Part shown: piece by piece, positions 12,301 to 25,436 of the stretch | Layout: each line of letters begins with the position of its first letter | Numbering within the stretch: the first letter of the stretch is position 1 | Made by a program: the position numbers and the translations under genes | Notes under the pieces: generated by a model | The model's input: the letters and a program-made list of their open reading frames with translations, nothing else | What the model was told of the DNA's origin: nothing | The model's database searches: none | Assembly: GCA_019914945.1 (NCBI GenBank) | Contig: CM034102.1 | Coordinates: forward strand, 15,117,501 to 15,181,500 | Source of the DNA: Typha latifolia | Taxonomy: Eukaryota; Streptophyta; Magnoliopsida; Poales; Typhaceae | Direction: 5' to 3' | DNA length: 64,000 nt

Positions 12301-14648
12301 TAGGGCACTTCATATGTTTAGGATCTTGGAACTGCTGACACATTAGGACATCTGGACATGACACAGTGGCATGAGGCTCCTTGTTAGTCCAAAAAAGAGT
12401 TGCCCCATTGAGTCAAAGATGGCTATGCCGATCCCTGATCCACATGAGCATCCTTGCCACTGACACACATTGACATACCTTTGGCACACCTTTAATTAAT
12501 CTTTTAAGATATTTATTATTTAAAGATGTTTTTAGTGTCTTCGACATGACAAACCTTAGTTTTTAATATAAATATATGTAGTAAAATCTACATTAGAGTC
12601 TCTTATCCTTAGATTATTTTTTTTAAATGACTAATTTTATTAAATATATATAGCAATAATCAAGCAGAAATATTATTTAACATATAATATGATCGAATAT
12701 ATTTATTAATTGACAATAGTTTAGTTAAAGCTAATACCTAGTTGAACGCTATTGATCTAACATGTTCTTATATCAATTTTTATCCAATTTGAATGAATTT
12801 GATATATTAACTTTGGATTTTTGAAGTTTGGAAAAAAAATTTAATCATGCTGAAATTTTAGCTAAAAAATATAGAATTTGAGTTCAAATCAATTCATATA
12901 GAGTTAATCTAATATGTTATTATACTGGTTTTGACCTAATTTGGATGAATTTGACATATTATTTTTTGAATATTTTAAATTTGGGAGAGTTTTTGGGGGA
13001 AATCAAAATTTTTCTTTGATTTCTACATTTAAAGAATATTTTTTATGGATCTAGCACTAAAATGCTAGATCTATATAGAAAGACCCTTACAAATAATAGA
13101 TCTAGTAAAATTGAGTTGTCTATCATTTGTACAGTCTAAATTAGTTTTTAAGTGTAAAATAAAAAGAGCCCATGTCGACTAGCGTGGGTTGGCACAACGC
13201 TTTGCTGGTTGGCATGCACCTATGCTAGTTGGCACACACCTAACACGGGGTTGTGCCAATGGCACAACCCATGCCGGTGCTAGGTACTCCATCAACATAA
13301 CCATCTTTGCTGCTAACATCAGCCCAATTATTTGATAGAAATGATATATGACCAAAAATTATTGTCTTGGTTGGGTTATATGAGGTTAATGTCAGTGTTC
13401 TTTCCAGGTTGGGCTGAGAATTAAATTAGACTAAGTAACTCTAATGCTCTTATCTCTAAACAAATCCAACCCTCTTTTCTCCTTTTCTCAAGTAAGTTGA
13501 GAATTTTTTTGACCAAACTAGCCCTCTTCTAAAACTTATTTTCCTAAATAGACTATGATGCAAAATTTGGTGGAGAGAATGAAATGGGAGATAAGTCAAA
13601 GAGATAAGAGGAATGGGGTTTCACACTTCTATCCTTGAAAATAGTTTCATACTTTTTTCACTAGAGAGAGCAATAAAAAATCATCATTAACCTCAAAAGG
13701 AAATACAACAGGTCTATATATAGACTTAAAATAAAAATAAACAAAAGACACCACACCCTAAATAAATAAAAAATAAAAATTGATCATAAATAACACGTAA
13801 TAAATAAACTTGATTAGAACCAAATTCCTATAGGGGGATCATCAAATGTTGGTGCCTTCGGTGCTGGTACACACGCCATTGTGTCCTATTAGTGATGTCC
13901 GCATTATTCTATCTCAAATTTAATACCAAACTGGGTCTGTGGCACTGTAGCCCTTCATAAAATGCTAATAATATTTTTTAAAAATGCTAATAAGTTAAGC
14001 ATTTAATCTAGTCAAAAGTAAAACTCTGTAGAGGTGAGCATTTTATTACGAAAAACTAAAAAAATAAATTAAAAGTAAAATTTGTAGGAGCTACAATTTT
14101 AAGCGCAGTTGGCTGCAGGGAATGAATACCAACTTTTAAAAATTTTCTATATCTTCACAACGATATAATTTATGATTAAATTGATAACTGAGCATAAAAT
14201 TATAACGCTGCAAATGTTTTCTTAATAATTTTATCTATATTTTTCTCGTTTAATGGTTTTAATAATAAAACGCTTAACTTTTCAACATTTTATATGTATC
14301 ATCTTCTATTAAAGCGTTGAATTGTACAGTATTTTACTTTAAAAAATGTTGATATGATCAACGTTTTATTTTTGGCCGAGTAAAACGCTTAACAGATTAA
14401 TGTCAAATATTTTATATGAAACAAGTTATATAGCTCATAGAGTTGTAAGATGGAGTATGAATTGGGCTTTAATTAGAGCTAGGAGCACCTGAAGTTACAT
14501 AGCATATTTTGATCCTTCAAGTAAATCTAGTTAAAATTGTGAGTTTAGAATTCTGGACCCACAAACCATATTTTTGAACTTGTATCCTGGCCTTTAATTA
14601 GCTTAACTACTGTTTTGCTTTATTTCGTTAATCTATATTGAATAGTTT

Positions 14649-14681
<33 letters not shown>

Positions 14682-17600
14682 GGTATGGCGGAGAATATGC
14701 TTCAAAGAGCACACGCAAATACTTTAGAAAGGTGAAGAATGCACAAGAAGCGCATGAAGCTATAAGGCCCACCGATATAAGGAGGTTGCCATGTAATAGT
14801 TTGCCTGATTATTCTTAGTTTCTGGTTTGCTGTTAAGTATTCTATTTTATTTTCTGTTACACTTGTTTCGTATTGTAAGCTGTGATGATTTAGTCACTCC
14901 TTAGTGTGATTTATATATGATTTAATGTAGAAGCTTTGGGCTTTTTCTGATGAGCTGACAAGTGCTCATTTTTCAATTTGAGAACCCTATTGAAGGTATA
15001 ACTGAAGTATTCAACTTGGAAAATTGATGAGAATTGTGCAAGATACATCACAAAAGTTGCATATTGGTGACAATAATAAAAGACAAATGCACCTGTATTG
15101 TCAACTATCTGAAGACTATTGTTCGTATTGGATGTGGTACATGTAAATTTTAATATTTCATGCTTTAATTGTGAGAGAGTCTGTAAAGATTAAGTCACTA
15201 AAGATGACGGTGTAACGTGTGGAAACTTGATCCTCTAGGAGAGATGCATCTGATATGGGGAGTTGAATTTATGACGAGATTGTAGTAGTGAATAAACGTC
15301 ATTTCAGGGAATCACTCATTGAGAGACATATCATTTTCTGGCATGAATCACATATTGAGAGATATATCAGTTTCTAGCATGAATCACATATTGAGAGATA
15401 TATAAGTTTCTTTGTGGAATCCTATCATATTATTAGCTTGTAGATTTGACAATTAAAGTCACTCTGAGTATCTCAGTACATTTACTTAATTTTGTCAACA
15501 ATCTAGGCTATATGCATTTTCAGTGCAGTTGTGAACTTTTAGCTTTTTTAATATATATTAGGAATGTTCTCACATGCACTTGATTTTTTGCAGCAACTTT
15601 AGTAGGAATACTTGATGATGATTGTTTGAAATTGTATACTCTCATATGGACACGGACGATGGCATGCCAAATGGAACCTACCAGAAGTGATATGGTCTGT
15701 TTTTTCTCCATTATACGCACACGTCTCCCCATCTCCAATTAGAAGAAACTTCCTTACATTTTCTACAATATAGTTTAATTTATTAGTAGTTAACATTTAA
15801 CAAATTGCCTTCCAGTTCTGTCACACTTATGATATTCTGTATTTTCCTAGAAAGTGGTTGTGGTTCCTTTGGTATTTATTCACATGGTTCTCTAGTAAGT
15901 TCATATATTATGCCCACAATATTATTATTTTCTGTTTTAATTGTTCTATATCTTAGAAAGTTATAGTTTCTTACTCAGGAGAACAAGAAAAGTAAGAATT
16001 TTGCCATCAATTGCTGGATATAATCTCTTTCATAGTTCTGCCAGTGTGCTTTCTAGTTTTCATCTTGCCTAAGAATTGAGTTTGTTGTCAATTGAGTTTA
16101 TGCTAGTCTCTGGATACTGCAACAAAAATTTGACACACATGATGACATACTATAGAGTATAGAGTACTCTAATGAAGTTGACATAGCATGTCTTCGATTG
16201 TGATTGTTAGCTCATCGGTGAAACTGAGATCAGGAATTAAAACTTGTCATCTCAGATTTGTGCAATTTCTTGCTGGCAGACCCAGTTAAGGGTTAATATT
16301 TACCCACCATGCCTTTACGAGTACCTTCTAATTGACTTCACTCAATTTTTAGCCTTCTCTACTCTCCACCTTATTGTGTGCTATTGCAATTTTATTTTTT
16401 CTGTTCTGTAACTTGCTATTGTCAGCTAGACATATTCTAGCAAATCTCAAGTGCTATAATTAATCTTTCTTTATACTGTTGCATTCTTCAGATTCAAGTT
16501 GATATTGGTAATGCTGGACGGGGCATCATTTTCCATTCAGTTGGCTCAAGAATTGGATTTGCAGGATATCAGGCAGTTTATGAGGTCAGTTCTTACTTAT
16601 TTATTTTGTTTTAGATTACAAAGCAAGAGATGCCTAAAGCAAATTTACTGAAAATCAATAGTTTAGGTGTCTTTCTAGTCTCTTAGAGTTTTATTTATGT
16701 TTCTCTCTCTCCTGCTTTGTTCTTTATATCTTAAAAAATATTTTAAGCTTTGTTTTGTTCTATCAAATTATATTGTATTTTGTGCTATTTTGCTTTGTTT
16801 TCACTATTTTACAAGTAATACTTGACTACTTGTAAAATATGTATACCTAGGCGCTATAGTATACAGTGATTATCAAACATTTTGTGTTTATATTTGTAAG
16901 CTTGTGAATTGGAACCCTTCTCTTCAGAGTCATTAGTCATAGTCATTGTAGTTCGGCTGAGTTAATAAATGCCAGTATGCCACATTCTAGTGCATAATTT
17001 AATATCCAAGTTTTACTGCGAATATATTTTGCTTTTTCATCAACTGATTCATGTGGGTTGCAGTGAATAATATTTATGCCTGTCAACTATTTATGAAAGG
17101 TCTAAGTTTTTATTTGCACTGACATCATTTGATGAAAACAATCTTCATTGGTAAAGGAAATTGTAGCTTCATCACTGAAATTATAAAATTCTGAGTCACT
17201 ATACTGATATTAGCACTTTAGGTCTTTTTGTTTTCAACGGAGATATTTGCAGGCTTCATTCACCTTGTTTCTTTTTTTTTATGTTCTATATTGCATTTAC
17301 TGACAAGAAAAATGAAAGGTCAGACCGAATAGCAATGTTATTACAGTAGATTAGGTAACTGTTATGCAATAGTATTTGGATATACATGTCATGGTCAAGT
17401 TTGTTTATTATCTTGATCAACAACCCTAAAGGTGGTGGAGACAACAAACAACAAAAAATTCTTGAACAAAAAACAGATAACTTGATAATTGATTAACTTA
17501 GGTAAACTTGGACGTCCCTAACATGAATAAGCCACACCAATTTATAGATATATTGGGACACTCCTCGTAAATTAGAATTTATATTCTAAAAATTGAAAAG

Positions 17601-20600
17601 CCAGGGTACGTATTTGATTATTTTAACTTCTTAATTAAAAGGCTGTTTTAGAAGCTGGAAAGCTAAATGACATCTGACTCTTCAGATGGCCATAACTTCT
17701 GTAATCTGCACCATGCTCGTTGGAAAGAAGACAAAATGATATGCATCTTTTATTTCTGGTATTTTTCCCAGTTTTTGTCATTTAAAGCTCTGAAATCCAG
17801 TTTCAAAATGGGGCAACTGATATGGACTTAATTATTGATGGTATTAATAAAGTTCACACAAGTCACAACATGATACATCTAAACTGTTAAAGAATGACAA
17901 TTCTTCATAGCAAAGAAACCTAATATATGCAGTCTTTAATGGCTTTCTCATTTCTTTGAAGGCAAAAGTCTGTGTCCGACAAGATACTTTCGAACAAATC
18001 AAGGAAGTCACACTTTCTGCATAAATTCTGACAAATTTATGAATCTATGCTTCCTTTTATGTCACTAATGTGAAGTGGAAAGATAGGCTTGCCAATGTTT
18101 TGAAAAGTGGCAGCGGGTGGCAGGCGGTCACCTCACCGTCTAGCGCCTAGGCGGAAGGCGAGTGAGAAGGCAATTTAGTATTTTTTATATAAATAAATAA
18201 ACATATATAATATACATTATATACTTATATATAATTACTGACAAACAAATTAATAGACTAATTACTAAGTGAGTAACATTTAAGAGATTAAAACATTTCA
18301 ATAGATTAAGTGATTAACATATAATTACTGATTTACAACTTTACAAGCATTTATTCTTCAACAGATAATTAATTCAGTCAATTTTTTATTTGTCATTTTG
18401 TCTAATTGCCTAGCATAATTAATTAACTGATTAAAATAGATTTTAGAAAAAAAGACATTCGATTTGTCTGACTGAGAGTGAAAGAGAGAGGGAAAGAGGA
18501 GTGTGAGAGTGTGAGAGAGGGAGAAAGTGAAATAGAGAGAGAGAGAGGGAAGAGGACTGTACCTTTTTTGTTTCTCGCTATCTGCTTCTCGCTCCCTGCC
18601 AACTCGTTCGTTTCTCGTCGTTGCCGCACGATGCCGCCAGCCGCCGCTTTAGATGTATCAGAGCTCGTTGCTGCCGGTCATGGAAGGGAAAGTCAGAGAG
18701 AATCGAAGGTTTAGACCCTTTGGGGTTTCTAATTTCTCTGTGAAGACTCAAGAGAGGAGAGCAGCGAGATAGAAGAGAGTTTTTATATTAAGGTTAATGA
18801 GTTAGTTATCTTAGTGGATAATAATTCGATCCTATACCTGTTTGTAACCTGATAAGGTGGGTTGGTGGGCCGAACCGCCATCCCACCTATCGCCTTTTAG
18901 CGCTTGGGCAGCCTGTCTTATGCGAGCGTTAGACTGAATGGCGGGGCAGCCGGTGCCTCGCCCCACCATGGTGGCTGCCTTTTCCGATTTTCAAAACACT
19001 GAGGCTTGCAATAACCAATATCCTATGCTACTTCAGCTTTCACAGTTTTAACTTCTCATGGTGCTCATTCATGTTTTCCTTCTAATTTTGACTTATTAGA
19101 ATTTAGTATCATCTATCTATCTTTTGCTGGTTGCAAGATGCACGGAAGATCTAACCAGGTCATTGCTCATTTATTCATACTTGAAGATATGCAAGACAAA
19201 CTCTCTACATTAAGATTATGCTTAAGACCCTGTTTATTCAGCTAGTCTTCTTTGATTCCTTTTACCATGGGGAAGGGATGAATTTGAGCTGTTCTTTCTA
19301 ATTACTTAGCAAGCTGAATTAAACCTTCCCCACCTAAAGTTGTTATCACACTGTTCATTTAAAAAGCAAGCTGCATTAAACCTCCTCCACCTAAAGTCAT
19401 CATCTTTCTCTATGATTTAGATTGTAGATTTTTCTGAATTTGATGTTAGTTTTTAAATTTTTCACCTTACTTGCATGAGATAAGATTGCAATCACTTAAG
19501 TAGATAACAGTATTTATTAAAATAATTACCAATATCCCGCTAATCACTCAAGTGGTGATCCAATCCACCATGTGTGCCTGTTATCTGCTGTAATAGAGGG
19601 CGTTGGATAACAATGCAGATAGTTACTTGATGATTGCACTGCAATTACTCCTGGTAATCACTCAGGTAGTGACCCATTCCACCATGTATGCCTGTTTTCT
19701 GCTGTAACAGAGGGCGATGAATAATGATATAGATAGTTACTTGATGATTGCACTACAATTACCATTCATCATTTTGCTTGGTATAATGGTGGAGGCAGAC
19801 TGTGCTCACCTTCCGGGGTACCATTGATTTTATCCTCCACTTTGAAGCCAAAAGTAGAGGACGGGAAGAGCCCTCAGGGAGAGGGAAAAAGAGAGAAGCC
19901 TTACCGCATTTGATCCTCCACTTTGTCAAGAGCCCTCACCTCTTGTCGAGAGCCTCCACCACTTCACGTGTGCATGCCCTAGATTGGAGATGACGAGTTC
20001 TTGCTCAATTGGAGAAGAAACGCATAGCAGATCATCTTAATTGATGATCCATAGCTTATGAAAGGATCTGCCTAAATGGGCCTAAACGTTTATAATAATC
20101 CACTCGAAGTGGATCATGAGTACATCATGATCCGGTTCGAACGGGTTGTCTTCTCCGGCGACAGTTAGGGCAAATCATGCCGTAACCTTCTCCAACCGCC
20201 AGGGGAGTGTTTGAGGGGCGTCCTATGGCCGTAGAACACTGTTAGAAGGTTTTCTGCAGCCTTCCATATTGGTTGTTTGGGGAGCCGTCAGCATGGCTAT
20301 CCTTGGGTTAGCGTATTAATATGATTTCTTGAAGAGGGGGTATACATGCTCAGATCTGTAATGTCACCTGGAATTTGAGCTTATTAGTCTAATAATTCTC
20401 AAAATTTCTCTTCCATTTTAGGACAAAGAAGCAGATATTAATGGAAAAAACGAGGAGGAAGGAGACTTTCATGAGGCACTTTATGAGATTCTCTGCAAAC
20501 TAAAGGTGTGTCATCCACTTCTGCATATTTGAATGTTTATCTTCAGTGAATTATTTTTCCTGTGTTATCTGTATATTAAATACATAACTACATATTTTAT

Positions 20601-23600
20601 GTTACTTGGTCATGTCGCGATGTTATTGGTTTAGTTCTTCCCATCTTACTAAAGTACTTCAGCTAGTTACTGCTTTGTGTGTAGAGTTTTAATGTGAAAT
20701 TGTGAATGATGGCACCCATGCTTTTTATGATAATACATTCTGAATCTTTTTGATTATCTATTTTTATCTTTTCACAGGTTAGGGATTCATTGTCTTCGAT
20801 TGCAGTCCATCTCAGACAACACCATACCAAACCACAACCTCATTATTCTGAGGGGACATTGGTGAGTACTTTCCTCTTAATTGTTCAATCTACTTATTTA
20901 TTGTTTGTCTATGGATGTGATGGTATTTTCTGGTGATAATAATGCTTTGAAGAGTCATGGCTAGTTTATATATGAACTCTTCATGTTTTATGATTAAATG
21001 TCAAGGTTAAAAAGCTAGAAGAACTGGGAATTGGAAGACCCTCAACTTACGCATCCATAATGAAGGTGTTGCAGGTACTCTTTCTTTTGCTATTTTATTC
21101 TTTGTTTAGTCATTATTGTATGAAAGGGCTATAATTTCTTGTTGGGTACCATACATTCCTATGATATATCATTCTGTAATATGCAGGTAGATCATATCCT
21201 TTTGCTGTTTCCCTTGTTGAACAGTTGGTATCATGTTGAGCGAAAACATGAAGTAACTGGGTTGCTCGCTGTTTCAGCATGAATGATTTATTTTAGTTAG
21301 TTAAAATTATGGTGCATTTTGAAATGCTTCAAACTCTCATGAATTATCACAAGTCTCTAATAGCATTTTCATGTTCTTACGTAAATCTTTAGGAAATGCG
21401 AGATGTTTCAGTTGGTTTACTATCAACATATGGTTCTTCTGTAATTAAGCATTACTGTAACTATCAAGGATTTACTCTCAATTTTTTGGATCACCATTTA
21501 TCTTTGCAATTGTATTAAAATGTGGTGGTCCCTTGGCAAAGCATAAACACACTGTAGGACTGTATAATATTACATGTGCTGTAGATAGATATAAGTAGAT
21601 TAACTAGCTACTTAAACACTTTTGCATTAAATCCTATATATAGATCCTTATGGTTCTTTTATTGTTCTTCTTTATTTCATGAGTAGAACGGCGTTTCTTC
21701 ATCAGCTAGCTTGAAACTTGGCCTTGTCTTTATTTTATTATAATGTCCTACTGCAATTTTAATTTGGTTTTTTTCCCCCATTTTTTTAATAATATTTTAT
21801 GTTCTCACTTATTTTGTTATAGTTTCTATCATTTTACCATAGGTAAAACAATATAATTATGTCCATCATAGACCTCATATGTGCCCACCCACCATATAGG
21901 CACTATGCGGTAACCTTGGCCACACACATAATGTGGTTGCTTTCTAAGAAAGTTCTTCATGATTTCTTTTACCGGCATTCTCCAATTAATCACTAAGCTT
22001 TTATTTCGTGTCTGTGTAGACTTTAATTTCCCTTCCTCTTCAACCCTTCATTAATTATATGAGCCAATCCTCCTCTCTGATGTTTCTTGAGATCTTTGTT
22101 CTACATTTGAACCAGTTTTTCAACTGGTGTTTGATTTAGTGCCACCTCACTTAATTAGTGCACAATGTGAGAACGCTTGCCTCCAAAGTGCCATTTATGT
22201 ATTGTGCTGTTTTAAATGTGTGTTAATCACTTAATCTATTATACCAATGTGTCCTAAAGAAAGGTTGATACACTTTAATAAAGAAAAAAGGAAAAAAAGG
22301 TTTAACACACAACTTAAGCAGCTCTGGCAACCTTTTGAATTCCAAACCATGACTTACCTAAAACTTAATTTTTCCTGGATGGTATCATTATATATTTTAG
22401 AAAGGAAACTTTTGTTAAAACATTTGTTTTCTAGATTATTCACGTGATATGACGTCCCATATAGGAATTATTTGCAATTTTGCACATCATTAGTAAATAA
22501 AGATTTGAAACATTTAAAACCAAGATTTCCTTAACTAAAGCTATTTGTAAATGAAGTGATATTGGTTTTGATTTTTGATTAGATGTGACTTTCAGGAAGA
22601 GGAACTGGATTTCTGAAATAATTTGTAGCTCATTCACACGGTCTCATTTTGCTATTTCATTAAGAAATTGACAGAAGTATTGTGAAAGAGACCAAAAATG
22701 GTGTAAAATGTTCCTTTTCTATGTCCTCTGATCTTATATCTTACATATATATATAACTTTTATCTGCCTGTCAAAATAATCTTCATAACTTTACTGCCTC
22801 TATACCTTAAGTTATCTGTTGCCAGGATGTCATATTAAATTCATGTTATGCTTTGTGGATAACCAGGAGAGGAACTACGTGACTATGAAAAATCGAGTGC
22901 TGCATCCTGAATTTCGTGGTCGCATGGTATGTCAATAATTTACAACTTGTATTGGTGCTTCATCTCAATAAAATCTTTTGAGCCAACAAGATCTTTTTTT
23001 TCTCCAAGTAAACTCTATTCTGTACTTTTATTTCAAATTTGCTACTTCCATTCTTACTTGTATGATGTTGTCATTCACAATTGATTCTTTCTTATGGTTA
23101 TTTTGTTTATTGAACAAGGTCCTTTGAAGTAAAGAAAAGCTGATTCTTTGTTTTGTTATGTGGCATGTTTTCTGCAGTAAACAGTATTGTTATACTTTGT
23201 TAATTCTTGGCCTAGCATTCTTTGTACTGTCTGCTGTAAATCATGATATTTTGATATGTACCTCTCTTAATCTTAAGATGCTCCTTTTAATTATGTTGTT
23301 ATTTTGACATCAAGTAGCTTGTGGCCATTGTGCTTCGTTTTTCTTATTTTGTCCTTCATTTTCTACTGCTTTTATATCTTCTCTTGGAGCCTCCACTGCT
23401 TTATTTGACTGGTTCTAGTATTCTTCAATTGTAGGTCTCAGCATTTCTATCCCATCATTTTTCTGAGGTAGCTGATTATAGTTTCACAGCTGATATGGAG
23501 AATGAGGTAAATAGTTGATGATTCTATTTGTTGATCCAAATAATGTGTGTGCTTCCATATTTGTCTATGTGCCGATGTTTCTATCACAAGGCGTTGTTAG

Positions 23601-25357
23601 TTCAGTGGTTCATCTAACTCTGAGTCATTGGTTGTGTATAAAATTTGTGTCACTATTTGTTGTAACCTTATTAGAGAATGTAGTTTTGAGTGTTCTTCCT
23701 AGAGTTTTCATTCAAGTTGCTAGATTATTCCCTCTCTATTTTCACCTTTTCATATCTCTGCCTTTTTTTGCCAACCATGGTAAATTTTCAAACTACATTT
23801 GTTCTGTAGGAATTTTGTCCAGAGAGATTAGATCATAAATTTTAGAGGGGATCAAATTGGGTCGGACCATTGAGTTGATCATAGTTCATATTTTGTAATG
23901 CTAACAGACCGAGAAATATGGAAATGATACAATAGATTATTATGAACAATTGAAATATGAGCATATTATTTGTATGTTATGAACCTTTTCCTGATAGAAG
24001 AGCTTTGGAAAAGGAGCGTGAAAATATTTTGTTTAATAGCTTTGCGACATAAGATTGGATCATAAATCTTGATGCTTATTCTTCTTAGGAAACATAAGGC
24101 ATGAGGGTGTAGGTGCCTAATGCTTGATAGGAGTGTTCCTGAGTCACCTTATTTAAGGTGAAAAATATTGTATCATCTCGAGGGTCAGTGCAAGAGGAAG
24201 TGATGACATGGAAACCAGTCATTTGTTTGCCAAATGAAGATTCAACTTTCATTACATCAATCATATTTCACTTCCAATTTTATATTCCCAGAGAGTTTTC
24301 CTTCCTTCTATAAGATCTAGTAACATGATTATGGGTAACTCCCTGTGAGGGGAAGGGGCATAAGTGTGATAGGTGCATCCTAATTCTTAGATGATATGCC
24401 ACTAGGACAGAAGCAATGCCATCAGATCCTACTAAAATGGCATGTTGAGATAATCTTGTAGCACATGGTGATACGAAACTTCATCAGGCAAGGTGATTTA
24501 TTGTATCACTTGCTTAATTTTTGTACTCAATTGTGTTTTGCAGTTCTCATATTATGCTGAGCTGATAATATTTATGGTTTATCTTAATTCACGAGTTGAA
24601 GTTTTAGTCGGTTCAGTTTTGACCCCTAGGAGAAAATGAAAATTTTGGATCTGAACTAATCGGTTTCAGCTGATAATGGTCTGAAACAATGATCATAAAA
24701 GCGATCTTGTAAGTTTCAATCGTAGTTTTGAGTATGTTTTGGGATAGTAACTTTCACATCATAGAAATTCCTTTACAAATTGTGTCTTTCTTATTCCAAT
24801 TTAAGCTCATGTTGATTATTGTTGTCTTCTTTATCAGCTAGATAATGTATCTGCTGGAGCAACTGAGTGGAAGGGACTTCTGAAAGATTATTGGACACGG
24901 TTCAGCAAGTATTGTGATCTTGCTACTAATGTAGATATTAGACAGGTATTGTTGATATTAGATATGTGTGCTTTGCTAGTTGGTGGATTTGTAATGGAAA
25001 TCTTTAGGTATTGATGCTGAGGACTTGTATGTCGTCAGCAAGAGTTGTGTTTGGTGGCTTGTTGGATGAGATGTTCCAAAAGTGTTGGCAATATGTGCCT
25101 GACAGGAGGGAAAGAGAGGGGAGAGAGCAGAGGGATGGAAATAGGGAGAGTGGCAGAAGTGGGGATGTGGGAGGAAGGGGACGAAAATGACAGATGGAAT
25201 TGGTCTGAATTGGGCCTGGCTCGTACCTTTCAACTTAAAAATTTGGGTTGGGTTTCTTTTGTGCTTGACAGTGGATTTTGGCCTTTTAGGTTGGGTTGGA
25301 ACAGGACTCATCTGGATCCTGTCACCTTATTCATCGCTTCTTTCCCCTCCTCCATAT

Positions 25358-25436
<79 letters not shown>

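Noticed and set aside
15310..15417. CRISPR-like array
   Set aside because: 36-bp units are contiguous with no spacers, in a plant intron.
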